Shown: positions 51,188-64,000 of the stretch, one piece after another
Layout: each line of letters starts with the position of its first letter
How positions within the stretch are numbered: position 1 is the first letter of the stretch
Origin: Tomocerus qinae
Lineage: Eukaryota; Arthropoda; Collembola; Entomobryomorpha; Tomoceridae
Assembly (NCBI GenBank): GCA_020055645.1
Contig: CM034547.1
Location: 50,656,909 to 50,720,908 of the forward strand
Reading direction: 5' to 3'
DNA length: 64,000 nt
Notes under the pieces: model-generated
The model's input: the letters and a program-made list of their open reading frames with translations, nothing else
Told to the model about the DNA's origin: nothing
The model's database searches: none
Position numbers and translations under genes: made by a program

Positions 51188-54100
51188 TTTTTATCCTGAT
51201 TTGAATTTGACTAAACTATAAAAATGGTTTGAAATTGAATTGAAATCAAGAACTGCTGGTTTGGCCCAGTCCACAAAGGCTGGCTGAAGGCAGAGACACA
51301 ACACAATAAATAACACAACACATTCGCAACACGAGGAAGCCGAATAGGTGTCTAGTAATTTTAAAAACACGCGCTTTTGAAAGAACATTGCTACGGTCGG
51401 GGATATGTGGAACATTTGTAGCTTATCTTAATTTTTATCCTTAGTATATGGCTGTTCTTTTCACTTTCACACTTTCACCAAAGCTGTTTCAGTATTTTTA
51501 ACATGGAGACTTTCTTCAAGGATAGTAGAAGTTAACATCCTTAGTCAAAATCAAGAATTTGAAACGGACATCTTAGTTATATAAAAGATAGAGCCAAGGT
51601 AAGGCAAAATAAGTAAGTAGGCAATTAAAGTTAGCATGGATTGCAATTAAATGCGTAAGCATTGTAATATCTGACTATGCTTACAGCATATCTATTCATT
51701 TCCATGTGATTAGATTTTCATCCTTGTTATTCGATTATCCGACGCACAGTTTCTCCCTTACTACTCATCACTCCATCTTTAGTCTTTAGCTAACGCATTT
51801 AATAATATTTCGCAGTAATGTGATCACAATATATGAAAAACTTCTCTTAATTAGGCACTGCTCTGTATATGTAGGATCCCCATCCCACTATAATGGATAT
51901 CCAACGCATAAGAAATAAATTGCAGCCCGAATGATTTTACCGGCACTATTATTACATGTCATAACCATAGTAGTGGTACATTTCGCCTTAATTTAAGGGA
52001 CGGAAGTAATGATTTTAGCAAGGTAGGTAAAATTTTAGATTTTAGTATAATTCTGCTCTGCTTGATGGTCTACTTCCACTTAACTTCATTCACATTCCTA
52101 TTAGCTCATCATTCATTTCAAAGCAGCCATTCAATCTCAATCTTTACATCTCATCTCAACTAGCTGCTTGTTGTAATTAAGCCTAAACCAAGTCTCTTGA
52201 GAAATCCCTCAAGCACTCTTAGAAAGTAATGATAAAATGGTATTATGCAATAGCATATAGTGGTGCAAGGTACAGACAATCCAATCAATGAAGTGTTTAT
52301 AATCTTAAAAGCTGGGTAATAAAATTCGCTGTATTGTCTCGTTCTCGCCCCTATTGCTTTACCAATTGAATTACCTATGAGTTTCGCGAAATTAGATACA
52401 TCAACCTCAATATAGAAATATAAATAAAATAGTACGCTTTTCCAATTCTAGTTGCCCATGTCCATTTAAGATTTGCCATTTCAATTCGAGGTACATTTAC
52501 ATTTTGAAAACTGCAGTTGACATTGGTTGAATTGGTGCGCTATACAGCGATAATAATATGAATATTTTAGTAATTAAAATGAACAAAACAGCCAATATCT
52601 AAACACCTATTATGGAATAGATATACGGTAAGGGCGTAAGCAGTACGTACCTATCGGCAATTACTATTTGTACAACAGCTCAAACATTTGATATGATCAG
52701 TTGGAACCAAAGGTCTATGTTCTCAGTTCTGCTACGCTTATTGACATTTACGCATGAATTTATGTACAATTTATTTATTTATGTATAACGCGATGGCATT
52801 AACAGAGATTTTAAGTTCAATGTGAATGTACCTGGAATTGACACGGTGTCCAGATAACATTTTCCTGGTAAATATATAAGATTATATTTAAATGTAACTT
52901 TTTATAGTCCTGCTGATATTATTGCCTGCCTTCCTCTGAGTAAAATTAAACACAGTACGCTGTATGTAGTGTATTTCTCTGTCATCAAGTTACCTAAATG
53001 TGACACGACAATGTATTTTACGAAGCACTAGACATGTGAAAGCTTTACATTCGCGTTCCTGCTCAGTACATTCACTTCTAAAATTAGGAGTCCCTTACGC
53101 ACATAGCCATCTCTTTGGCATTGGTGATTTGGTCTTATAATATTGATATTGTGTACAGAATTATATAACTTATTTAAAGATTGTATGATACCTACTAGAT
53201 CTAAGAGTAAAAACAAAACTACTCCCAGAGATACGTCTAAATTACGTCTGGAGGAGTTTTCTCGTGGAAGTGAAAGATTGGTGAATGGTTTAGGGGAAAA
53301 GAGAAATTTCATACATGGGCTGAAAATGTCATTGTATGGTGCACAATAGGAATAGTATTTACACGAGTCAAAGTATCTTTCTCCATTTCATATAGGAATA
53401 GCTTGAGGACGAGACAGAGCTAAAGTATCGATTTGCATTGTAGTGACAGTTACATATATTATTTTGTCGAATTCATGCTAAATCTGCCACATAGGAACTA
53501 CATCAAGTTTTATAAGTTGTTCACGAAATGTATAATGACCTGTGACCTTTGTAAATAAGTTTTCATATTGGATTGATATAAAAATGTATAACTCCATAAT
53601 GCCTGAAGCCATATAAATGTCTTTAGAAAATATCTACACCAAATAAAGACGAACACATCGTCGTATCGTAGCATGCCCCAACCATGATTTGCACATTGGA
53701 TAACGAAGCAATATTTAAAGCATTGAGTACGCCGACTAGTCTAGTGATTCATGAACACTAAACAGTAAAAAGAATAAGCTTGTTAAGAAAATATCAGAAA
53801 TAAGTTGCTACGTTCATTGGAGTGTATAATCAAGTAACTATTTTACCTCCTACGTGTGAACTCATAAAAGATTGAACTAATGAAGGCACCATGCGAATAA
53901 AGGAAGAAATTATTTCAATGTACCATACAGGAAGAGTAAAATGGGCATATAACAGCACTAATTACATCAGCAGCATTCAGATATAAATGCACATAGGGAT
54001 TTGACATAATGATTAGCTTTCTGAAAAATCAGCGGGTTGTTAGTACGCACTTGGTAGTTATCCAAGTATGTAAATGTAAATACTTATACAGTTTTCCATC

Positions 54101-57100
54101 ATGAAGAATCCTAATATTTGTGACCATTGTATTGCAATTACTAAGATTTAGCAACACTCCTCTTCTAATGTGTATGCTTTTTTCTTTTGAGGCTAGGAGA
54201 CAGTACTGGTTCTAGTACAAACAGGGATGGTCGCACTTTTACAATACAATAAGGAAAATATTGGCAAGCTAATGGTGCCATATTTGTAAAAAAAAAATCT
54301 GTCTAACCCTTTTATACTAACCTAGAATCCATTACAATGACATTGTAAAGTAAGGGTATTCCCATAACAGTTTTCTTGGTAAGGCTATACTATTCTACTC
54401 TACACGTGCAGCTAACAATACGATAATAAGCACTCTCAGAGAGGTTGCAATTATAATTAGATATAGTAGGTATTATAAAAGGTTTACATAAAAATACGGC
54501 ACCGTGTCATTTAGAGTAGATTCTTGATTCTAGGCTCCAATCTACTGTGACACTGTGTCTACGGCGGAATTTAACTACTGGTTATTACTATATCTACTCT
54601 GCACATGCCCGTTTTGTATACTTTCGATGCTATTACGAAAGAATTTCTGGGTATAGATAGATTTTATTTAAGATGGCTCCAACTTTGACAAATTTCTATC
54701 TTGAGATTAAGTGTTTCTATTGATTTGGTATGCTAAATAAAATATATACACACTACTGACTACCTCATTAAGGGGTAAGTCGAAGTATCTAAGTACCCAT
54801 GTCTTTAATGGTAAACCTAAGTTGGTTAAGTTTGTGCATAAATGGAAATAACCACATGGCATAGTTAGATTTATGGAAAGGTCGGTAATATCCACAGTAG
54901 ATGTAGGTTCTCCTTTGTATACTGGCCGGATATCTTTGTAATGCAATGTCAATCCATTTTGCTTTTCGAAGAGAGTTCATTACTGAAGGCACTTAAATAG
55001 TGCTCGTTCTAAGGATACAGGAGAGAGCGACGCAAAGGAGTGTGTCAGTGGTGATGGTTTACGGTACGCGTACGTCTACATTACAATTAGTGGACTAGCA
55101 CGTAAAATGAAATTGGATACGATTCCACACAATTCAATTCGTCTCAAGTTGAGCTGCTTCTCTTCTGGTCTGTTTTCACTGTGCCGTATCCTGGTTCATT
55201 CACGGACAACAGGTATTCCTTACTTCTGCAACACGATAAAACACCATACGAAGCATCAAGTCACGTAGGAGTCTGTGTTCGTAAAGTTTGTATCCTTCCC
55301 ATGCGAATGCCGTGTACTCACTCACAGACCATACAAATACTTCAACTGTTCAACTCACTCTCTCACAAAATATTAAACTGAGAACATGCAAAAGACTCAT
55401 AGTATTCCGGTTTACGCTTTCTCCTGAAACACAAGTTGTTACTTGTTCCAGCAACCAGTCCTTTCACTTGAAGCTGCAAGCACGGCAAGCAAACATTAAC
55501 CAAAGCACATATCCTAACAGAATAGTAACCGCATCTATGCTAATTAAATGTATTTCGTTATTAAGAGAGCCCTGAAACATTAATTTCATTAAACACATTA
55601 CGGCAAGGTAAAAGTGCATCTATTATTAGGAGACTAGTGTTTCAATTTAGTTCGTTGTTCAACAAGATTATTTTTGTTTTTTCAGGTGTCAACTAGCAAC
55701 TGCTGGTATACCGGGGGCCGGAAACACGTAGGACTCCGAAGTCATTTACAGCCGTATTTACCTAAAACCGATTTTGGGATAAGCTGTACCATTTCCCACG
55801 CGCTATACACACTGGTACATGACACTTTTATACTTATATTTTATATGTTATCCATCGTGTTTTTCAATTGAATATCTCTCGGCTGTAGAAGCATTTAGAT
55901 CAGTCTTTTTTTAGAAAGTGATCTGTAGAGTCGTTTAAGCACAGCACAATTTCGTGTTCCAGGTTGTTAAAAGTGGAAAATTGGGTGAAGTGATGCTGAC
56001 CTAATATGGATTTAATGAACATTTTGTGTCACAAGTGATACTACCGAGAACCGATACGCTGAATACGACTAGAAATACAAGCTAAAAAGCATCCTACATA
56101 CGGTATCTAGAGCATTTAGGAATTTATTCTCCGAAATGATTATTTGGGACATCCTATTATTGGGAAGTTTTTGTCAAAAACAACTTCATGAATTTTCATT
56201 CGCTATTTTCAGTTACATTTTCTGAACTTACATGCTTAGGCACTCACCTTAAAGTCATTAAATATTAAATTGGGAACCAGTATTATTAGTATACAAAAAT
56301 TAATATGTGAAACCTTCACGGAACCAATACTTTCACCTCTTTTATTCTACATACCTTCGCATGTAGTGTCAATGTGGTATAAGTGAAAGTGGAGAGAAAG
56401 CAAATGCTATCGTACTGGTACGTTATAGAATCATAAACCGTTTCGTCAAATAATTATTCCCTGCAGTCGTAGTCGTAGTCTGCTTTAGACAGTCTTTTTA
56501 TTAATGCTTTGGTGCACTGTATGTAGTAAAAACCTTAAGTAAAACTTTCGTTATAAATAATCCCTTTTTCATTTATGTAAGGAAACGTTAAAATTTTTTA
56601 GTTGTTATCTTTATACAGAAATGCTTCACCCAAATAACATTTTCAGTTTTAATCCATATGAAGGCTGATCAATATTAGCTTCAACTTTATTTCAAGGCCA
56701 GATAACAAATTCAAATGAGAAATATTGCTTTCCCTTTTACTGGATATGCCCAGAAGGCATTGACCTACCTCCAGTCAGAAGTTCCTCATCTGGTTACGAC
56801 TTCCGAACTTTGATTCAGCTAGTCTTCTGAAAATTGTCAATCCATTGCAATGTTGAGGTCTATCGACTTCCTAGACTCTTTTGAAGTTAGAATAATTTAG
56901 GCTTTAAAGGAAAAGCAGTCCTTGGTGGTATTTATTTTGCTACCTTTATGTCAATACATGCAAAATCAGAAAACAGTGTTTCAGTCGACTTGTTTCTCTT
57001 CTGTCCGTTTACTTTGAATCTGAATTGGATGGATGACTTATATGGAACATATCTGTTTGATGATTATTAGTATTTCAATCTAGGTGTACTTCAGTTACGA

Positions 57101-58762
57101 AAGACTAAGCATCTCATGCTTTGTATTTTGTATGGCAAATAGCAAAGCACTTTCTACCCAGGCAGTATCAATTAGTTTATTAGTGATCAGATCACGTTTA
57201 ATATAGCAAATAGCTTTTGTATTTAGTAAATAGCTGGATAATATTATTAAGCTCAGGCAAAGCACACTTGATAATATGTTTTACTGAACCAAACCTGTCA
57301 AACTATAATCTTGATGGACAGAGCGACACTAAGCAAAACAGACACATTCAAAATTTATTGTACGCGAAATGGTCCGCAAAAAGTTTAACGAACCGATTCG
57401 CCGAAAAATTTACTAAAACCGTCCATCAAAACACAACTACAAGACTACCAGCATTCGGCGAACTGTAGATGAACAAGAGTGAACTAAAATCTAAATCTAA
57501 ATTCTAAAGTAGGCTGTAGTTGGTAGGTAGCCTTAAGCATCAGATCAGCCAGCTTTGGTTTTGGACTGTACAAAATTACCTTTAAAGTGCAGTCTAGTAG
57601 ACAGTTTCTGACTACACAATTAATTTGTCTAGAGTATTGAGCTTAGGGCTCTCTTGGATTACGTGAAAAACAAACTACAGGAAGGAAAAGTTCAGTTTGT
57701 TATGTTTAGTGCTAATATATACGTAATAATTTCATTTTTATGCAAGTTTATAAAATGCAATTAGATAATTAGAAAGTTATGATCTCTTCTCAAAATTTTG
57801 ATAGGGCTGTAGGACAATCTATTGAACTTTGAAACATCTTTTTTGAAATAGTTTGAAATAGAAATGAAAATTCATGAAGTTTTACCTGCGTACCTTTTGT
57901 TATAAATACAAAATTATTACCTCAACCTTACCATAATAATTTTCTAATTAGTAGTTTTGTTGCAAATTCATATTCAAAGAATCTGCATAATATGTAAAGT
58001 CACTGAGCTGACCCAAATCGTTTATAAGCAACATACATTGTGCTGTAGCAGATTCAGTCGAGTAGTTGTGTTGTTGTGCATGGTGCATTGAATGTCGTGG
58101 TCGTGAAACGTGCAATGCAGGAATTAATCCCCAGAAAGAAATGCATAGATAGTTTTACCCTTCTTAATCCCAATGGAGTATTATTAATAAATTATTATCT
58201 GCACTATCTTAATACGAAAAGTTCAGAAGACAGTTCTAATGCGAATCGAAGTCCCTCCAACTTAAAATAGCTTAAAATAGTATATTTATTTGGAGACAAT
58301 AATTTCTTGAGATGATTTAGAAAATGTTTAAGCATTCTTCTCTATAAGCACTAAATAGGAAGAATGCACTATTTAGTACTTTAAATTTCCAGCCTCATAG
58401 TAGGACTGAGGGCTGGAAATAATGTTCTCTTTGATTCTTTCCAATTCTACACCAACCTTTATGTTTAGTTGATTAGTTCTTTCATCAGACAAATCCCAGT
58501 ATGGTACAAGTACAAATTTGCCCAACTTTCTCCCCACTGAAACTTTGTTCAAGTTGTGGATTTTCGTGAAGATTTGGTGAAAGTTTGGTGAAATTTCGGT
58601 GAAAGGTCCAGTGAAAGTTTAGAAAAAGGAAAGATATCTTGTAAGAGGCTCTTTTGTTAAAAACAGGATTTTTTTCTTTAAAACATTTTAAACCAAATAT
58701 GGTAGTCGAAGAATGACGATGGTCGTGGAGGACCTACCACGTTAATGTCAACGTAGTATAAC
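51188..58762. other. Long intergenic region, no gene supported
   Basis: About 7.6 kb upstream of CEBPZ. None of the short ORFs (for example 53143-53349, 54707-54992, 55181-55575, 57217-57468, 58076-58270) shows a family motif or a convincing splice context. No large inverted repeats were noticed, unlike 1-51 kb. It may hold regulatory DNA or long introns. Confidence 0.45.
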
Positions 58763-58941
58763 TGTTTCGCTCTCACATTAATCTCTTTGTATTCAAAAGA
58801 CAATGGATCATATGTTGCATTACAATGGATCTCCCACGTTGATTTGCTCGACTCGAAGTTTGCGCTTGAGTTAAGCCTTTGTATTGCATCATATGATCCA
58901 TTGTCTTTCGAATACAAAGAGATTAATGTGAGAGCGAAACA
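58763..58941. mobile_element. 179-bp MITE
   Basis: Ends TGTTTCGCTCTCACATTAAT and complement; long arms through CTTTGTATTC and ATCATATGTTGCAT. Related to the arms of 45451-46243. The 79-residue ORF inside is spurious. Confidence 0.7.
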
Positions 58942-60997
58942 ATTATAAAAGGCAGTAGTGCCTAAGTCTATGATGGATAGATGATAGGAAATATCATAGC
59001 ATTAAATAAAAATGGCAACCCTTTTCATTTAGTTAAAAGAATGTGGAATATTGAAATATCATTTCTATCAAAAGGCATGTAGAGATGATAATGTATCTTG
59101 TTATGTTGAGATTGTATTGGGAAGTAGGCACAAAATTTTGTTAGTTTTACATCCGCACAGAGTACCAATTTAATATAAGGGAGCGTTCAGGTTTACTTAG
59201 CACTGTTGCTACAATATTTATCAAATTCCTTAACCTAAATACCGTAGTCATTGAATCGCATATATTGAAGTACATATAGTTTAGTACAGAGGACAGAAAA
59301 TGTAGTACATCAAAAATGTAATATGAATAATATTCAATTTATCAAGGAAGAAGTTTTTCTCTGCAGCATCGGTTGGGGAAAATCATAACTATATTTATTG
59401 TCTCTGATGCATTTATCTGGTTGGTGCCATATTTCCTTTCTCTTTCTGTGTCTCGTTGCTACATATCAGTTTTCCTCGGTCATGTTTTAATACACACATA
59501 TTTATATATGTACAAGTACAAGTCGGGGAGTGCACAGATCATAATGATTGAATAAAAGCCAGGTTGGTAACTTTATCATGTTACAGAAATGTTACTCTTA
59601 TGTACTTTTATGCTTTTGGAGATTCTAAAAGTAAAAGAAAGTAAAATTCTAGTTCACCACTTACACTTTGCTTGAAGTCTGCCTTGAAGTTGACGTCCAA
59701 GCGAGGATGGGATTCAGAAACCCCACTCGACGAAGTTAGACTTAAAAATTATTCTGTATTGATAATTGAACAGGAGTCTCAAAAATTCTCAAGTTCAAGT
59801 CACAAAATAGTTCGTAACCCATCTTGGAACTTGACTCCCAGACTCAATTACGTCATTTTTGAATTCTGATCACAACTCGAAACATGAAGTCTAGTTTTTA
59901 CATAATTGGGTTTAATTTGATTGAAGTCTGAGCACTGTCTGAGTTGCCCGCTACAAGAGACTCACATTCTTATAGATACATAGATCTTCATTTCATTTTC
60001 TTCATTTGAAATGCTGGTTCCCGGTACCTGTTGAACATAATGTAAATTAGTTTTTATTTACGAAAGAATTTGATTAAGCAACCTTCAAGGAAAATCCCGT
60101 ACTGATTACCAAGCACATATTTTATATAACTAATACAAAACCAATGATTTTTGTCTACCAAAACATGAAAGTGGAAGTTGATCATTAGGTTGTATCTCAA
60201 TAACACGATTTTGAGATTCCCAAATAGTTTCCACTCAATATGATAAAATACATTATATTTTATTATACAACCGTTCTTCTGCAATTATGCAAACCATTGT
60301 CTTTAATGTCAATAATTTCAAAAAATGCATTGTAAAATCTGGGACACACGCGTGTCGTGAATCAGTATCGTTAGGACGTGAGAAGCAAAGAATAAACCTA
60401 AAGCGTTGTGTGATAAAAAAAAAACCAGCAATCATAAGTGAGTTTCTTTTCTAAGTAGCCCGTCAAGTGACTATTATATGTTACTTCTAAAGGAGTCAAG
60501 AGTGGTGCTTAGCCTGTTTTTGTTAATGTGTCTACAAGAATTTTAGGACAACAACATCACAATCTGTACAAACGAAGCCTAAAGCTACTTGAAAATGATA
60601 TAAACCGAAACAAATTCAGTAGATGTATTTCTTTCATAATAATAGCAAATTCTCGTAGAGTACAGAAAAGTTTTCCATTCAAGTAAAGTTTCTCCTTAAA
60701 TGTTCATTCTTCTATATTTTTTTAGAAATTTCACCATCTCTTGTCGTCCTACCACCTCTCATCTCACTCACGGACTTGAAAAGACAGACATACCTACAAC
60801 AAGGTTGACGCGTAGAAAGCAAGTGGAAGCCAAATATCTGTGAAATAGTGCTTTTCATAATGAATTACTCTTTGGAGAAAAGAAGCCATATGAGATGCTC
60901 TTCAAAACATATGCAATAGAAATGCTCGTCTACAGATAACTTTAAAATTGGTACTAACAGTGCTTTGTTTTGACTTTCGGGGAAGCGACGTGATAAA
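58942..60997. other. Intergenic, upstream of the secreted-protein gene
   Basis: No gene recognised; presumably includes the promoter of the 60998 gene, but no TATA box stands out. Confidence 0.4.
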
Positions 60998-61900
60998 ATG
61001 AAAACGGCTCTGTTGTGTTCACTTTTTCTCGTTCTGCAGCTTTTCTTTCAAGTCATTTCGTCAAAAGTGGAAAACAAAGAGAAGCCCTTGGTTATTACGA
61101 GAGAGCTAACTTATGACCTTTTTTTTGCTAATAACTTTCAAGTAAATAGCAAAGCCATTTTTCTCCATGAATCAACTGTTTTGATAAAGTTTTCTTTGAC
61201 GTCCATTGAGGAGAATGACATAGAAGAAGAATCTAGAATATTAGAAGAATTGACCACAAACATAAAAGATCCTGATTTTGTTGTAGAGAGTACTGAGCTT
61301 CATGTTGCATTTGGTAAGCTTCAAGTTGCAGAATCTATTTGCAACAATGCATATCGGAATAACAACTCTTTCAGCAAATTGGTAAATGCGTCTAACGTGC
61401 TATTATCTAACATCAATGCAACAGAACTTTATGTTGAATCTCAATTAGTTCCAAAAAATAAAACTTACGTACTAGGAGCACAAAGTTTGGAGGAGATTCT
61501 TGCTGAGTTCAATCAGACTTATCGTGATTTAAATCTTAATAAGGTACCAGATAATCATGCTTCTTCTATTGAAAAGAGTCTTGCCGACCAAAAGAGGTTC
61601 AATGACTTCCCTTCAAAAGACGCACAAGAAGAAGCAATATTTGCATTGCATTATCAATGTCTTTCAATGAACTCTATAGTAGTGGATATTAAACCTCTGA
61701 TCAAATCCTGGATGAGAAAAAATACTGATTTTTACAATCGAAACTTTCAAATGTTTGCTTTCTCCATAAAGATCCCCGGATTGCAAATGGATCCAACTGA
61801 TTGGGAAAGTGTATCACAAGGAACCTTTTTCAATCTAACGTTGAGCTACAGTTTTGACCGTAAGTTTTTAACATTCAATCTTAGTAGTAGAACCCTGTAG
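60998..61900 (+). CDS. Secreted/glycoprotein of unknown family (first coding exon, probably continues)
   Basis: Begins MKTALLCSLFLVLQLFFQ, a classic signal peptide with likely cleavage after about residue 21, in good start context (GATAAAATG). The mature part has many N-glycosylation sequons (NNS, NAS, NAT, NKT, NQT, NLT), few cysteines and no Lys-rich or repeat region. Segments such as SIVVDIKPLIKSWMRK and FQMFAFSIKIPG suggest beta-strand/helix alternation. The frame reaches a stop at 61898-61900 (300 aa). However, a strong donor, ACC|GTAAGTT, occurs at 61859/61860, so the true exon may end there in phase 1 and continue beyond 62 kb, possibly outside the window. I do not recognise the family; a prodomain of a secreted ligand is one weak possibility. 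Confidence 0.65.
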   Translation: MKTALLCSLFLVLQLFFQVISSKVENKEKPLVITRELTYDLFFANNFQVNSKAIFLHESTVLIKFSLTSIEENDIEEESRILEELTTNIKDPDFVVESTELHVAFGKLQVAESICNNAYRNNNSFSKLVNASNVLLSNINATELYVESQLVPKNKTYVLGAQSLEEILAEFNQTYRDLNLNKVPDNHASSIEKSLADQKRFNDFPSKDAQEEAIFALHYQCLSMNSIVVDIKPLIKSWMRKNTDFYNRNFQMFAFSIKIPGLQMDPTDWESVSQGTFFNLTLSYSFDRKFLTFNLSSRTL

Positions 61901-64000
61901 TATATACAACTAAAACAATCATTTTGAACCTGATTATTCAGCATCGTTGAAATCAGATTCTCTCTAAAGTAAACACTAAACAGTATCTTTCGAAACAATA
62001 AGAAACACGTACAGAGTAGGCAGAGCAGAGAGACACGCTTCTTTGACTTTCACCTTGTAAGCTTTCTTACATAACTCCTTATATAGCCTCCTTATAAGCC
62101 TCCTTATATAACTTTTAGCATGCCAAGAAAGTTTTTGTTCAAGTTTCAAAAGAAATGCTTCATTTACATGGAGGAACGCTCTGTAATCGAACTCTGTGTG
62201 TACGAAACGGTACATCATATAAAAATGTGCAGCTACAAAGCTACATACGTATTCAACATGTTTTAACTTTATAATTTATCCACTTTGATGTTGACGCACC
62301 CATAAATACAACAATAAGTGTGCAGTACGGTATGTATGTACCCATAATAGTACAGGATGACTTCAAATGAAGCCATCTTTGTTTTTAAATGTTTGAAGTT
62401 TGAGCTCAAGAATAGCTCTTGAAGGAGTGGCTTATTTTTTACGATATTTGGATCATTCGAAACAAAGTGGAACAAACAATACGAATGCAATACAAAACGT
62501 TTTAACATGTTTCCTAAATACTCGTAGTTAGACAGCATTGTCTTAAGTGTCTGTAGCTTTGTCAAGGAAAAAAGTTTTGGTAGTAAAGATGTATTAATAT
62601 TTTGACGTACGAATTATCATGGGAAGATCTTAATTCAAAGTAGATTATACTATTATACATCAGTCGGTGGAAGACAATCATATGTATCAAGTCGCTGTAA
62701 ATCCGTTGTGTGAGGTAGCCATGCGGTCATATTTTTAGTTAACTCCAACAACGCAAAGGTATTAAAATGCCGTAAAACTACAATGGAAGTGTAAATTACA
62801 AAGCAGTCTTTTCCAACTAACTTATCCATTCCCCACCTAGAGGTTTTGTAGTTTGAAAAGATTATGATCATTGAATGTTACTTAACTTACTGCCTTTTCC
62901 GTGAACTTGTATTGAATATGTATTTCGTTCCAACCAAATTTTAACATTATAAAACTTTTAACTTACTACTTCTATTGACTTTAATTCTGGGGAAAATGGT
63001 GCGTAAGTTAAGTAAAAGTTTCATTTTACGAGAAAAGTTTAAAACAATTCTGTGTGTTTTTATGCTACAAAAGTGATGAAACTCAATTTTGAAATGAAGG
63101 TTGCGTTGAAGAGTTACTTGTACACTGAAATTGTAAGGAAACATTCATTCTCTACATGATTTTAAGCCAAGTACTTGCAAGTGGTTGAATTTTAATTTAA
63201 TGCATAACTTTCTTTGTTCTGTAATAAACAGATGTTTCAAGAGCAAGTGAAACATCGAGTTAACCATTGAGAAATGAGGTTGTTGTATTATAAACACGGA
63301 AAACTTACTTATTTTGGAAGTTTTCTCATTCTTTCCATGGTTAACAAAATCAATTGGAACCAAGACGGTTATTTTCACAATTCATATTTCAAAGGTATGT
63401 TTGTACACATACATCTTTACATCAAGTCAAAAGACAGATGTATACATAAGAGAAAGGAAATATTAAAGCGGAGATATATGCAACGTAAGTTACACCGTGT
63501 ACGATTCAAAAGGTAGTTGACCTGAATTTCACTTCCCTTGCGCCAAATACATATGAAACTTTCACTTGCATATTAGCCAACATTTTAGTCCATTTCTAAT
63601 TTAGATTCGCTCTACTATCATTTGAATCGCACAGTGACATTTAAAGTGGCAGCTGAGCAGTTTAGGTGGCGATAACCAGTGTAAAAGCAGACTGAACACT
63701 CTCTTTACATTCTTGGAGTGAAATACAGCTTATAATTAAGGAAAGCTTTCCACCTTTGCTTGTGCTGAGAAGAGCCCACAGGGTCAATTTACTAATTTGA
63801 GACAAATATGAAAGAGAGATTCCATTGTTAGGTTTTAGCATGGCTGAGTTTTGAAAAGTGTATGAAATAATTTTTGAATTTTCTATCTGAAAAAGGCATC
63901 CATTTACCCTAGTACGTTCTGAGGGCTCTCAAATACGCTCTTCATGTATTTGCAAGCTAATCTACTTATCTCATCACTGGAAGATGTTCCTGCTCAAATA
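61901..64000. other. Downstream/intron sequence, no exon supported
   Basis: If the 61859 donor is used, this is intron. The 80-residue + strand ORF at 63274-63516 lacks domain features, and no cysteine-rich continuation exon was seen. No large repeat. Confidence 0.4.

Noticed and set aside
55181..55575. Overlapping 66- and 95-aa ORFs
   Set aside because: No domain, no signal peptide, no plausible splice partners; consistent with chance.
60998..61900. TGF-beta-type propeptide
   Set aside because: The DIKPLIKSW segment is only vaguely similar to the prodomain arm; no furin site or cysteine-knot exon is visible in the window.

Overview
The window is nuclear DNA from an AT-rich animal genome, most probably an arthropod and plausibly an insect. 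The evidence is compact exons split by GT-AG (and two GC-AG) introns, a short run of TTAGG repeats, Bel/Pao-type and P-type transposons, and dense miniature inverted-repeat elements. The species cannot be named from sequence alone.

Four gene models can be built exon by exon, three of them recognisable. AHSA1 (Hsp90 co-chaperone Aha1; + strand, 9256-34064) has nine exons coding 343 aa, and almost all of its 25 kb is transposon-filled intron. EAPP (E2F-associated phosphoprotein; - strand, 36608-37983) has two exons, 359 aa. CEBPZ/NOC1 (ribosome-biogenesis CBF/Mak21 protein; - strand, 43428-51187) has thirteen exons, 1005 aa. A small unrecognised two-exon protein with an N-terminal membrane segment lies at 38781-39477 (-). 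At the right, a secreted, glycosylation-site-rich protein of unknown family begins at 60998 (+) and probably continues past the window.

The rest is mostly mobile DNA. 1-4836 and 28500-31120 hold a family of satellite-bearing elements: a B end with a short conserved motif, a ~40-bp AT-rich tandem repeat, and a ~300-400-bp A arm ending in a GGCGAGCTA hairpin. They occur twice in the same head-to-head arrangement. 5414-7072 is a Bel/Pao relic (gag, primer-binding site, LTR). AHSA1 intron 1 carries a PIF/Harbinger-like MITE (TAA target duplication), a small hAT-like MITE, a tandem composite, and a 2.27-kb foldback element made of ~15 tandem repeats in two inverted arms with a perfect 8-bp target duplication. 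AHSA1 intron 2 carries a three-level nest: a very young LTR retrotransposon (780-bp LTRs identical by eye, 5-bp duplication) whose only ORF is a 903-codon protein without gag, protease, reverse transcriptase or integrase signatures; a P element (8-bp duplication) inside its 5' LTR; and a Sola-like DNA transposon (4-bp duplication) inside the P element.

CEBPZ introns carry further near-perfect palindromes. By contrast 51.2-64 kb is poor in recognisable repeats. No tRNA, rRNA or CRISPR was found. The housekeeping genes have no evident joint function. The unifying theme is that inverted-repeat DNA elements and nested transposons have expanded their introns while every splice phase still closes.
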